A stretch of 64,000 nt of DNA from assembly GCA_043721315.1 (NCBI GenBank), contig JAYSQZ010000044.1, positions 1-64,000 of the forward strand, given 5' to 3'. Below, piece by piece: positions 24,275 to 33,141 of the stretch. Numbering within the stretch: the stretch's first letter is position 1; every line of letters begins with the position of its first letter. Both the position numbers and the translations under genes were made by a program. Origin of the DNA: Elstera sp043721315 (GTDB lineage Bacteria; Pseudomonadota; Alphaproteobacteria; Elsterales; Elsteraceae). The notes under the pieces are model-generated. The model was not told the DNA's origin, made no database searches, and saw only the letters and a program-made list of their open reading frames with translations.

Positions 24275-24312
24275 AACCCGTTCGCTTCCTGGAGCGAGCG
24301 GGTTTCTTTTTT
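24275..24312 (+). terminator. Rho-independent terminator
   Basis: A 12-bp stem (arms from 24275 and ending near 24304, one G-T pair) with a six-base loop is followed by TTTCTTTTTT. It ends the 578-residue protein gene and isolates it from the glycosyltransferase. Confidence 0.9.
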
Positions 24313-24361
24313 GGCGCTTCTCCGCTTTCTCGCGTAACGGGAAATAGGTTAGGCTGACCAT

Positions 24362-25513
24362 ATGCGAATTCTTCACGTCGCGAAATTCTATCCGCCCGCC
24401 TTTGGCGGTATGGAAACGGTCGTCGCCAGTATGGCCGAAGGCGTTGCCGCCTTGGGGCATGAGGTGATTGTGCTGGTCCATGCCGATGATGGCGACACCC
24501 GCCCGCGTTATCCCGCCCCCGGCGTCACCGTGTTGCGCGCACCCTATAAGCTGGCTGTTGGCAGTTTGGCCCTCTCGCCCGCCTACGCTCGGCTCTACCG
24601 GCAGTGGAGAGCGTGGGCCGATGTTGTGCATGTCCACACCCCCTTTCCCATCGCCGACTTGCTGATGACGCTGTGGCCACCGAAAGCCCCGGTCGTAGTG
24701 ACGTGGCACAGCGATATCGTGCGGCAAAAGTTGTTGAAATACGCGGTCGCGCCACTCGCGCACCGCCTCTGCCGACGCGCAGCGGCAATCCATTGTTCAG
24801 CAGAGTTTATTCGGCGCGATTCAACCTTCCTGCCGCCTTACCGCGAAAAAATTCGCGTGATCCCATTTGGTCGCGCTGTGGAGAGTTTCACGGCTGCCGC
24901 CGCCGATGAGGCCGCGAAAGCCGCCACCCGCGCCGCGCAAGGCGGGCGTTTTGCCCTCGCGGTGGGGCGATTGGTTTACTATAAGGGCTTCGATATTCTC
25001 CTTCAGGCTGCCGCCACCCTGCCCGATTTACGGCTGGTGATTATCGGCGAGGGGCCGATGCAGGCGGAGCTTGAGGGGATGATTGCGGCCCTCAATCTCG
25101 CAGGCCGGATAACACTGCTCGGCGGGGTTTCCGCCGGGGTGCTGGCCGCCCATTATGCTGCCGCCGATCTGTTCGTGCTGCCCTCCACGCACCGTTCGGA
25201 AACTTTTGCGCTGGTTCAGGTGGAGGCGATGGCGGCTGGGTTGCCGGTCATCAACACGCGCCTGCCTACGGGCGTTCCCGAAGTTAGCCCCGATGGGGTG
25301 ACGGGGCTAACAGTACCCCCCAGTGATGCGCGCGCACTGGCGGCAGCGCTGCAAACCCTCTGGAACGATGCCGACCTTCGGCAGCGGTTCGGGAAGGCTG
25401 GGCGGGCACGGGCGCTTACCGTTTATAGCCAATCCGCCGCCGCCGAGCGCTTCGTTACGCTCTACGAAAGCGTGCGGTCGCCCGCCGTCCCGTTCCGTCC
25501 ATCCGATGAATGA
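24362..25513 (+). CDS. Family 4 glycosyltransferase
   Basis: GT-B fold retaining glycosyltransferase, 383 residues. The N-terminal acceptor domain begins MRILHVAKFYPP followed by the GGME loop; the C-terminal donor domain carries VGRLVYYKGFDILL near 200, IIGEGP near 227 and the EX7E-type signature (ETFALVQVEAMAAG) near 281. It adds a sugar to a growing lipid-linked polysaccharide at the cytoplasmic membrane face. Its 3' end overlaps that of the convergent polymerase-like gene by 59 bp. Sugar specificity is not readable. Confidence 0.92.
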   Translation: MRILHVAKFYPPAFGGMETVVASMAEGVAALGHEVIVLVHADDGDTRPRYPAPGVTVLRAPYKLAVGSLALSPAYARLYRQWRAWADVVHVHTPFPIADLLMTLWPPKAPVVVTWHSDIVRQKLLKYAVAPLAHRLCRRAAAIHCSAEFIRRDSTFLPPYREKIRVIPFGRAVESFTAAAADEAAKAATRAAQGGRFALAVGRLVYYKGFDILLQAAATLPDLRLVIIGEGPMQAELEGMIAALNLAGRITLLGGVSAGVLAAHYAAADLFVLPSTHRSETFALVQVEAMAAGLPVINTRLPTGVPEVSPDGVTGLTVPPSDARALAAALQTLWNDADLRQRFGKAGRARALTVYSQSAAAERFVTLYESVRSPAVPFRPSDE

Positions 25514-26774
25514 GCACGCCCATCGCCAGCAGCGCGCTAATGACATAAAGCCCCTGCGACGCGACGAGAAAGCTGGTGATCGGCATGAGAAACAGCACGA
25601 TGGACATATAGGCCGTTAGCGGAAACCAGGCCGTTGGGTGCCGAAAAGTCGCGCGCCACAGCAGCGAGAGTACGAACCCAAAGATCATCATAAACACCGG
25701 GCCACCCCAGTGATAATCTATAAATAACGGCACAAAGAAGCTCGCGTACACCCCAACACGAATATCAAGCGTATTGATCGTATCATTCACCGACGTATCG
25801 CCGATAACTAAGCCGAAAAATTTATAAATATGAAAGAAATTATAGGCGCCCCATAGCGGCTTTTCCGGCAACCGGTCGAAGATATACAAATACTCATACC
25901 CAGAATGGCAATAATACTGTGTGAAATGTACGATTAAGCTGACGATTGACGTCATAATTCCCTGATTTTCGATGAGATAAGACAAAGCAAAATCATTCGG
26001 AGGCACTGTAAAGGCATAGCCGGAGTTTTGACTCGACGTATAAAAATCCTGCCCCATCGATTCGACGCGAATTTCAAACATTAAGAAGAACAAGTTTAGC
26101 ATCAAGAATGCCGCAACAATCACGACCAACCGATTCCGCAACCACCGGAGATCATCAACCAAGATAGACCGAGTGATGAGAATAAACCCCAGGCTCACCG
26201 CCATTTGAGAACGGGTGCCAGAAATAATCGACTCGAAAGACGGATACAGAAAAATCAGCATTGCCAGCGCGCCAAGCCACCAGCGCCGCTCGGTTTTAGG
26301 CAGGCAGTAATAGAAGAAGATCATGCCGAAACAAATCGGATAAATCACCGCGCTCGCCGCCGATAGCGGCGAGGCGCTCGTTGCCTCCAACTGCGCGCGC
26401 ACCGAGGCGAAATCTTCACCCAAGGGCACGCCGCGCAGGATGAACCGATCCACCATTCGCATCGCCACGCCCAAACTGGACAGACCTAAGGCGATCAGAA
26501 ACAACGGCTTAGGAAGCGGAGCCGTTAGCAACAGGCGCGCAGGAAGCGGTTGCGGGAACAGTGTGTGGTACAGAATCGCGCCCACCGCAAGCCCCCCATA
26601 GCAGGCCAACGCATAGACAATTGCCCAGGTGGACGGATCGGCCACGGTCGAGCGCAGCGGGGCGAACAGCGCCAGCACGAGATAGGTGAGCAGCCCCAAA
26701 AACGCGACGCGCACGGGTTCGAGTTGCCGAAGATAGGCCCCAGAGAGGCGAATGGGTGCCGCCGGATTTTCCAT
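25455..26774 (-). CDS. Wzy-like O-antigen/exopolysaccharide polymerase
   Basis: Polytopic membrane protein of 439 residues from ATG 26774 (AGGGCGG upstream); the frame is open 96 bases further but without a good start. About ten to twelve hydrophobic segments and a large central loop (about 245-340) with aromatic and charged residues match the architecture of Wzy/oligosaccharide repeat-unit polymerases, which vary too much in sequence for a firm family call. It lies among Wzx, Wzc and Wza genes that otherwise lack a polymerase. It is oppositely oriented and overlaps the GT4 gene by 59 bp. Confidence 0.65.
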   Translation of the reverse strand: MENPAAPIRLSGAYLRQLEPVRVAFLGLLTYLVLALFAPLRSTVADPSTWAIVYALACYGGLAVGAILYHTLFPQPLPARLLLTAPLPKPLFLIALGLSSLGVAMRMVDRFILRGVPLGEDFASVRAQLEATSASPLSAASAVIYPICFGMIFFYYCLPKTERRWWLGALAMLIFLYPSFESIISGTRSQMAVSLGFILITRSILVDDLRWLRNRLVVIVAAFLMLNLFFLMFEIRVESMGQDFYTSSQNSGYAFTVPPNDFALSYLIENQGIMTSIVSLIVHFTQYYCHSGYEYLYIFDRLPEKPLWGAYNFFHIYKFFGLVIGDTSVNDTINTLDIRVGVYASFFVPLFIDYHWGGPVFMMIFGFVLSLLWRATFRHPTAWFPLTAYMSIVLFLMPITSFLVASQGLYVISALLAMGVLIHRMDGTGRRATARFRRA

Positions 26775-26873
26775 GACTACCGCCCTCTCGCGTACAATCT
26801 TAACGATTAAGGTGTGCCCCGCACGCATATTACCCCGAACACCCTCACCGTAACACACATCACAAACCATAAA

Positions 26874-26917
26874 GAATCACGCTTGGTCAATTGGTTATAG
26901 CATTCTTCTACAGAATC
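26874..26917 (+). promoter_or_regulatory. Two GANTC (CcrM) sites upstream of the export operon
   Basis: GAATC occurs at 26874-26878 and 26913-26917, within 90 bp of the outer-membrane protein start, in the divergent promoter region between the polymerase-like and beta-barrel genes. With ccrM in the same genome these could make expression depend on methylation state. GANTC occurs by chance too, so this is suggestive only. Confidence 0.3.
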
Positions 26918-26959
26918 GGTTAAACATACGCCGAACTGTTTGACAGCGGATATTCGCCC

Positions 26960-28285
26960 ATGAACGCTCCTAACTGCCCCTTTTCCCGCACGCTTTTGGC
27001 GCGCCTTCTGGCCGCAACCCTTGTTGCCTACGCAAGTGCTGCGGGCGCGCAGACCTATCAGCGCCCGATTATACCGCAGAATGAGCCGGCTATTGATCCG
27101 ACGGATCGCCGTGGTGAAGATCAGTTGGGCGTGATGACGCGGGAATATAACGACTTCAAGGCTCCTGGAATCGGCGTGAGCGGCTTTACGCTAACACCGC
27201 GCCTAACCACCGATGTTGGTTTTAATAATAATGTCTATGCGCAGTCCAAGGACACAAAGAGTAGCGCTATCGCTACTATCGCCCCAGAAGCAATTTTGCG
27301 CTCGCAGTGGTCCCGTCACCTGTTAGAAGCAACGGGGCGTGTAGAAGCCAAGCGCCATGCCTCAACGAAGGGAGAGAACGTCGAGAACTATCGCTTCTCC
27401 CTCGGCGGCGGGCTGGATGTTACGAGCGATACACAGCTTTCGGGCTTGATCAGGCGTGAACGGCAGCATGATTTGCGCGGCGATCCCGAGAGTGCCAGCC
27501 GGGCAACGGAAGCCGCCGCCATCGACGCAACCGTCGGCGAAATTGGCCTTCGGCATCGGTTCGGGCAATTCAACGTCAGGCTAGAGAGTATATTCCGAGA
27601 TTTTGAATATCAGTCTGTTATGGGCGGCGATGGCAACCTGATTGACGGCGATAATCGGAGCTTCATGACAATCGGCAACCAAGGACGCTTAAACTACGAG
27701 GTCAACCCCGATTTCACGCTGTTCGGTGAAGGCGCGTGGCAAACCCGGCAGTACGACCGCGCCTCGGGCAATGGTCTAAAAAACCGCAACTCGACCGGGC
27801 CAGAAGTCGGGGCTGGGGTCAATTTCGCCCTCAGTGCGATCTGGTCCGGCGAGATTGCCGTAGGCTATGCCCAGCGCAACATTGAAGACAAGAGCTTCGG
27901 CAGTGTCTCGGCGATGACGGCGCGGGCACAGTTGCTATGGAACATGACCCGTGCAACCTCCATCCGCGCGCAAGCATTGCGCGGAATTGGGGAAGCCGCC
28001 GTTGGCCCCTCCATCGCCTATGTTTCAACGACCTATTGGCTGGGGGTAGAGCACCAATTGCAGTCCGATCTTCTGGTGGGGGCTAATATCTCGACACGAA
28101 CGCTCGATTACGCCAAAAGCCGGGAAGAAACCGATATTCTGTCGGTCGGGGCGCGAGCGACTTGGCTCATCAACCGTAATTTCCGCGCCCAGGCTGAATA
28201 TAACTTTAGCCACCGCGACGGGATGACCTCGGAGTCGAATTTTAACCGGAATATCGGTATGCTGCGTCTTGTTTCTAGTTTCTGA
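26960..28285 (+). CDS. Outer-membrane beta-barrel protein of the exopolysaccharide locus
   Basis: Exported 441-residue protein with a signal peptide (about 1-31, ASAAGA-QT cleavage region) and a C-terminal Phe as in outer-membrane barrels. From about residue 75 it shows alternating polar/hydrophobic strands spaced by short turns, and no other domain. It resembles the Bbp2-type barrel proteins that precede wza-like genes in alphaproteobacterial exopolysaccharide loci. It probably forms or supports the outer-membrane exit for the polymer. First gene of a plus-strand run of four or five genes, 24 bp before the Wza-like gene. Confidence 0.8.
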   Translation: MNAPNCPFSRTLLARLLAATLVAYASAAGAQTYQRPIIPQNEPAIDPTDRRGEDQLGVMTREYNDFKAPGIGVSGFTLTPRLTTDVGFNNNVYAQSKDTKSSAIATIAPEAILRSQWSRHLLEATGRVEAKRHASTKGENVENYRFSLGGGLDVTSDTQLSGLIRRERQHDLRGDPESASRATEAAAIDATVGEIGLRHRFGQFNVRLESIFRDFEYQSVMGGDGNLIDGDNRSFMTIGNQGRLNYEVNPDFTLFGEGAWQTRQYDRASGNGLKNRNSTGPEVGAGVNFALSAIWSGEIAVGYAQRNIEDKSFGSVSAMTARAQLLWNMTRATSIRAQALRGIGEAAVGPSIAYVSTTYWLGVEHQLQSDLLVGANISTRTLDYAKSREETDILSVGARATWLINRNFRAQAEYNFSHRDGMTSESNFNRNIGMLRLVSSF

Positions 28286-28309
28286 ACCAGGGTGATCTGA
28301 GACCCCTCA

Positions 28310-28873
28310 ATGATCGACCGGCGCCATTGCCTGCTGTTGCTGTCGGCCTCCCTCGCGGCGGGGTGGGTAGGGCAGGCGTGCGCGCAAACGCCAACCCTGG
28401 CAGAGACAAGCATAGCTGAGTATCGCTTAGGGCCGGGCGACCGGGTTCGCATTCAGGTGTTTAACGAGGCCGACCTGTCGGGTGATTACGATATAGACGG
28501 CACGGGTATCATCTCGCTGCAATTGATCGGACAAATGTCGGCGAGCGGATTGCGGGTTACGGACCTAGAAGCGACCATCGTTAAAGCCTTGAGCGGTGGC
28601 TATCTAAAAAACCCGCGCGTCACGGTTATAGTCCTCACCTATCGCCCCTTCTACATCTACGGCGAAGTGCGCCAACCCGGCGGGTTTCCCTATGTAAATG
28701 GAATGCGCATGGTGAACGCAGTCGTGCTGGCCGGCGGCTATACCCCGCGCGCACGGCAGGGCCGTTTGCTCATCATCCGGCTCGTGAATGGGCAAAAGAC
28801 CGAGCTTGAAGGGAATGACGATACCCCCGTGCTGCCGGGCGATATCATCCGCGTTCCCGAGCGTTTTTTTTAA
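28310..28873 (+). CDS. Wza/GumB-type polysaccharide export protein
   Basis: Periplasmic/outer-membrane polysaccharide export protein, 187 residues, the short form like GumB or ExoF rather than full Wza. The signal peptide spans about 1-26. The Poly_export domain starts at YRLGPGDRVRIQVF (about 41-54), and one SLBB repeat follows from VYGEVRQPG-like sequence near 119 to about 165. There is no lipobox Cys at the usual place, so it may be soluble or rely on the barrel protein for membrane insertion. It lies 12 bp before the Wzc-like gene. Confidence 0.9.
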   Translation: MIDRRHCLLLLSASLAAGWVGQACAQTPTLAETSIAEYRLGPGDRVRIQVFNEADLSGDYDIDGTGIISLQLIGQMSASGLRVTDLEATIVKALSGGYLKNPRVTVIVLTYRPFYIYGEVRQPGGFPYVNGMRMVNAVVLAGGYTPRARQGRLLIIRLVNGQKTELEGNDDTPVLPGDIIRVPERFF

Positions 28874-28885
28874 GCGAGGGGGCCG

Positions 28886-31069
28886 ATGACGCAAATCCAA
28901 CCCTCCGCACCCGTTCCGGCACAAATCACGCTCCCCCTGCCGCCGCCGCAGGAAGAGAATGAGTTGCTGAACCTGGGGCGCTTGCTAGGGATGATCCGGC
29001 GGCGCTTACCGATCATGCTCATCACGTTCGGAATCATTACGGTCTCCACCTTGCTGTGGGTGATGGCCCAACCCAACGGCTATACCGCAGAAGCCTCGTT
29101 AGCGCTCGATACGCGCCGAGTAAACGTTCAAGAAATTCCAAATTTTGTGACTGGGGTAACGCTGGATTTTCCCATTGTGCGAACTGAGGTGCAGGTTCTG
29201 CAATCCTGGCCGCTGGCCGCGCGCGTGATGCAAACCCTGGATATAGGCAATCACCCAGAATACAGCAGTCGGCGCCTCGGAACGCTGGCGCGGTTGAGTA
29301 AGTCGCTCGACCTGCCCGATGCTGTTCAAGACCTGTTCACGCCCGCCCCCGGCCCACCGCTGGCGATGGACGAGCTTGTCGGTCAGTTCAATAAAAACCT
29401 GTCGGTCATTACCGATGGCCGCTCTTATGTCATTCGCGTTCAGTTTCGTTCGGCCGATCCGGCCCTGGCCTCTGCCGTCGCCAATCAGCTGGTCACTTTA
29501 TACCTATCCGGCCAGGAAGAAGAGCGCGTTCAGACCATTAAGCGCATCAATGGCTGGCTAAACGAGCGTGCGGAAGAGCTTCGCACACAGGTTCGCCGCT
29601 CGGAAACCGCCGTTCAACAGTTTCGTCAGCAGAATAATCTGGCCGAGTTGAAGGGCAATAGCGTCTCTCAGCAGCAAATCAGCGAGCTATCCAATCAACT
29701 CATCCTCGCCTCGGCAGAGCGGGCAGAGAAAGAGGCGCGCCTGCGCCAGATTCAGCAAGGCCGGGGGAATAGCAACGCTATCAACATCGGTGAAGTCATG
29801 AACTCATCGCTGATCGCCCGCCTGCGCGAACAGGAAGCCCAGGTGATTCGGCGCGAGGCGGAACTAACGGATCGCTACGGCGAAAAACACCCGACAATGA
29901 TCGCTGTGCGCGCCGAACGGGACGATTTGCGCCGTAAAATTGATCAAGAAATCGCTAAAATCGCCCAATCAATTAGTGCCGAAGCCGATATTGCCCGCGC
30001 CCGCGAAGGCTCGTTGCGGGGCAATCTCGATGGCTTACGCCGTCAAGCCGCGCAAGCCAATCCTGCCGAAGTGCGCCTACGCGAGCTTGAACGCGATGTG
30101 GACGCCAACCGCGCCGTGCTAGACGCCTTCCTAACCCGCATTCAACAGGGCGCAACCCAAGAAAATTTCGTCAACCCCTCCGCGCGCGTCGTCTCCCCAG
30201 CGCAAATGCCGAAATCTGCCGATCAACCGCGCTCCGGGTTGATTATGATTATCGCCGCTATCGTCGGTGCCGGGCTGGCCTTCGTTCTGGCTGTGCTGAT
30301 TGATGCGTTCGACCGTACCGCCCGTTCTACCGAACAGTTGGAACGGGAAATTGGCGTGTCTTGCCTTGGGTTAGTGCCGCGCACGGGACGGCTGAGTAAT
30401 CGCGCCGATATGGTGCTGAGCCAACGGGCTGGCCTGTTTGCCGAGGCCATTCGCTCCGTCCGCGCTGCGCTTAAGGTCTCTTCGGTCGGTGCGCCGCCAA
30501 AGGTGATCTTGCTGACCTCAGCGGTTGCTGGGGAGGGCAAGAGCTTGATCGCCCTCAGCCTTGCCCGCTCGGCAGCGCTGGACGGCAGCCGTGTGCTGCT
30601 GATCGACTGCGACTTCCGCAATCCCACCGTCGCCCGCGCGCTGAAGGTTCCGGCGACGAATGGGCTGGATCACCTCCTAATTCACGGCAATTCTGGCGGC
30701 TCGCCGATCCGAACCGATGATGCCAGCGGCCTGCATTTCATCCCCACCGAAGCCGCGCCCCACAAAGCGCAAGAGTTGCTCGGCGGGCGGCTGTTTGCGG
30801 GATTGTTGAAAGAAGTGCGCCGCCATTACGATCTCATCATTCTGGACTGTCCGCCCGTCGCCACCGTGTCGGATACGCTTCTCATCGCCCAGCAGGCCGA
30901 TGCGACGCTGGTGGTCGCCCAGTGGCGTAAAACGCCAACGCATATGCTGAACCGCTCGGTGCGCCGCCTCGCCCAAGGGCATAGCCGCGCGGTTGCCCTC
31001 GTTTTGAACCGGATTGATCCGGGGCTGTTCGATCGCTATACGCGCGGTCGCCGCCTGTCCCTCGATTAG
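28886..31069 (+). CDS. Wzz/Wzc-like chain-length regulator with tyrosine-kinase domain
   Basis: Inner-membrane co-polymerase fused to a BY-kinase, 727 residues. The Wzz domain lies at about 30-130 with transmembrane helix 1 near 50-68; a long periplasmic coiled coil spans about 225-420; helix 2 is near 450-472. The cytoplasmic kinase has Walker A GEGKS at 549-553, Walker A' LLIDCDF at 572-578 and Walker B LIILDCPP at 650-657. It controls polymer length and drives export with the Wza-like protein. The last 60 residues contain one Tyr only, not the usual Tyr cluster, so cycling by autophosphorylation may be reduced or different. Confidence 0.94.
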   Translation: MTQIQPSAPVPAQITLPLPPPQEENELLNLGRLLGMIRRRLPIMLITFGIITVSTLLWVMAQPNGYTAEASLALDTRRVNVQEIPNFVTGVTLDFPIVRTEVQVLQSWPLAARVMQTLDIGNHPEYSSRRLGTLARLSKSLDLPDAVQDLFTPAPGPPLAMDELVGQFNKNLSVITDGRSYVIRVQFRSADPALASAVANQLVTLYLSGQEEERVQTIKRINGWLNERAEELRTQVRRSETAVQQFRQQNNLAELKGNSVSQQQISELSNQLILASAERAEKEARLRQIQQGRGNSNAINIGEVMNSSLIARLREQEAQVIRREAELTDRYGEKHPTMIAVRAERDDLRRKIDQEIAKIAQSISAEADIARAREGSLRGNLDGLRRQAAQANPAEVRLRELERDVDANRAVLDAFLTRIQQGATQENFVNPSARVVSPAQMPKSADQPRSGLIMIIAAIVGAGLAFVLAVLIDAFDRTARSTEQLEREIGVSCLGLVPRTGRLSNRADMVLSQRAGLFAEAIRSVRAALKVSSVGAPPKVILLTSAVAGEGKSLIALSLARSAALDGSRVLLIDCDFRNPTVARALKVPATNGLDHLLIHGNSGGSPIRTDDASGLHFIPTEAAPHKAQELLGGRLFAGLLKEVRRHYDLIILDCPPVATVSDTLLIAQQADATLVVAQWRKTPTHMLNRSVRRLAQGHSRAVALVLNRIDPGLFDRYTRGRRLSLD

Positions 31070-31073
31070 CCCG

Positions 31074-32327
31074 ATGTCGCGCGGTCGCCGTATCGGAACG
31101 GCGCTCTCCTTCTTGGCCTCCTATGGCATCGCACGTGGCTTGGCCTTTCTGGGGCCACTGCTGCTGGCACGCCTGTTGACTGCCGAAACTTATGGCGGGC
31201 TAGAACTCGCCTTATCGCTCGCCGCCTTGATCGGCAGTGCGGTTGGCCTCGGTGTGCCGCAAGCGGCCCCCCGCTTGAAGCTGATCTTAGGGCAGGCCCG
31301 AATTGCCGATGTGCTGGCCTTCGCCTTCCTCCTGTCCGCCTTGCCGCTGCTAATAGCGAGTTGGCTGACGGCGTGGGCGGGGCTGTCTTGGGTGCTGACG
31401 CTAACGCTGGGTCTCGCCGTTCTTTACGGCGGCCAATATGGGTTGAGCTTTTGGGCGCGCGTGGAGGGGCGGAAGTTTCTCTCCACCTGGGTTGATAATG
31501 GCACGCTGCTGCTGTTAGGGGTGGGTGCCGCTCTGCTGACCCTTGCGGCAGTAACGCCGACCGCGCGCGACCTGATTGGCAGTGCCTGGGCGCTGGCCGT
31601 CCTGCTCGGTCTACTGGGACTTGGCGTGCTTGCGGCTCTCCGCCCCAAAGGATTGCTCACTCTGTGGCGGGGCGCGCTGAAGGAAGGGCTGCCGTTGCTG
31701 GCGACCGGGTTAGTGCTCGCCGCCTTCGCAGCCGCGCCGCGCTTATTGGCCGGGCGATTTTTGCCCCTGGCCGATGTCGGCGCACTCGCCTTCGCGGGCC
31801 GTCTCTGCCTGCTGCTGCTGGTCGTGCATCAACTGTTGATGACGTGGCATTTCCGCAATCTCTACACGTGGCCCGCCGAACGCTGCGATAAGGTTTTCGC
31901 AGGGTTGCTCAGTGGTCTTGCGCTGCTGGGTACCGCGATCATGCTGGCGTGGCCGATGGTCGCCCCGCTGCTGGCCCCAGATTACCCGCCGCTCCCCCGC
32001 CTCGTCGTCGGGCTGGTCGCAACGCAGACGATTCTGTGGATTGGGTTGGCGCTGTTTGAGGCGATGCTGGGCCGCCAGGGGTTAGGGGCACGGGCGGCAC
32101 CGATTCTGGCGCTCGTTGGGGTTCTCGGCTGGGGCGCTCTCGAAGCCGGGCTGCTCGCGCTCCCCGCCTCGCCGCTCTTGATCGCGTTGGGAAGCTGTGG
32201 CCTGTTGGCGGCTGGTGTTGGCGCACAGTGGCTGCTGTTGCGCCAGTCCGGTCTTGTGCTGCCCCGCGCCGGGCTGGCCTTGGCGCTGGTGAGTTTGCCG
32301 CCCCTGGTGGCGTTGGTGCCGCTTTAA
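31074..32327 (+). CDS. Wzx-like polysaccharide flippase
   Basis: Polytopic protein of 417 residues from ATG 31074, four bases after the Wzc-like stop; an earlier in-frame ATG lies inside that gene and is unlikely. It has about twelve hydrophobic helices throughout and no soluble domain, matching the MATE/MOP polysaccharide-transporter group (PST/Wzx). It would flip the lipid-linked repeat unit to the periplasm for the polymerase. A GxxxARGLAFLGPLLLAR stretch near the start is typical of these N-termini. Confidence 0.85.
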   Translation: MSRGRRIGTALSFLASYGIARGLAFLGPLLLARLLTAETYGGLELALSLAALIGSAVGLGVPQAAPRLKLILGQARIADVLAFAFLLSALPLLIASWLTAWAGLSWVLTLTLGLAVLYGGQYGLSFWARVEGRKFLSTWVDNGTLLLLGVGAALLTLAAVTPTARDLIGSAWALAVLLGLLGLGVLAALRPKGLLTLWRGALKEGLPLLATGLVLAAFAAAPRLLAGRFLPLADVGALAFAGRLCLLLLVVHQLLMTWHFRNLYTWPAERCDKVFAGLLSGLALLGTAIMLAWPMVAPLLAPDYPPLPRLVVGLVATQTILWIGLALFEAMLGRQGLGARAAPILALVGVLGWGALEAGLLALPASPLLIALGSCGLLAAGVGAQWLLLRQSGLVLPRAGLALALVSLPPLVALVPL

Positions 32328-32347
32328 CACGAAGGACGTGAGGATCT

Positions 32348-33106
32348 ATGCGCCGCCTGCTCACCGCGCTGATTTGCCTGCTGTTGCCCGCCCGCTTAAA
32401 ACCGCCGCTGCTGCGGCTGTTGGGGCACCGGGTCGCGGCTTCCGCTCGCATTGCGCCGTCGCTCATTCTGGTGAACCGATTGGCTTTAGGAAAATCTGCG
32501 CGCATCGGCCCTGGCAATGTTATTCTTGCGCGGCGGATTGTGCTGCGCGAACGCGCCTATATCGGCTACGGCAATGTGATTTTAGGGCCGCTGTGTGTGA
32601 GCTTTGCGCCGATGGGGGCCGTCGGCAACCGCAATGTCGTGCTCCGTAGCCGCGCCCCGAGCCTTGCTTTGGGGGCCGTGCTGTGGCTTGGGGAAGGCTC
32701 CAAGATCACCGCTGGCCATCATATTGATCTCACGCGCAGCATTCGCTTTGGAGAATGGTCCACGCTGGCCGGCAAAGGCTCGCAGGTTTGGACGCACGGG
32801 TATATCCACCTCAGCACGGGGCAAGGGCGCTCGCGGGTTGATGGGCGGGTTGCGATTGGCGATAATGTCTATATCGGCGCGGGGTCTGTGGTAGGGCCGG
32901 GGATTACGATTGCAAACAGAGTTAGCGTTGGCGCGCTCTCCAGCGTCGCAACAGACCTGCTGGAGCCGGGCTTGTGGGTGAGCCAAAAACTGCGCCATAT
33001 AGCGCTAACACCAGAAGAGCGGGTTGCGCGACTTCCCATCATCTCGCCGCCCGAAGAGCGCGAACAGGTGCGCTGGAAAGGCCCATCTCGCCCAGATAAA
33101 GCCTGA
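32348..33106 (+). CDS. Hexapeptide-repeat acyltransferase
   Basis: Left-handed beta-helix acyltransferase, 252 residues. Hexapeptide repeats run from about 35 to 90 (ARIAPS, ARIGPG, AYIGYG) and again from about 170 to 205 (VAIGDN, VYIGAG, ITIANR, VSVGAL), with an unusual longer insertion between them, also beta-helical. Such enzymes O-acetylate sugars, normally as trimers. It is the last gene of the plus-strand export run, 20 bp after the flippase, so it probably decorates the exported polymer. The catalytic His cannot be assigned with confidence. Confidence 0.82.
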   Translation: MRRLLTALICLLLPARLKPPLLRLLGHRVAASARIAPSLILVNRLALGKSARIGPGNVILARRIVLRERAYIGYGNVILGPLCVSFAPMGAVGNRNVVLRSRAPSLALGAVLWLGEGSKITAGHHIDLTRSIRFGEWSTLAGKGSQVWTHGYIHLSTGQGRSRVDGRVAIGDNVYIGAGSVVGPGITIANRVSVGALSSVATDLLEPGLWVSQKLRHIALTPEERVARLPIISPPEEREQVRWKGPSRPDKA

Positions 33107-33141
33107 GAGTTAGAGTTGCGTGCGTTAAGTCGGATGCAGTT

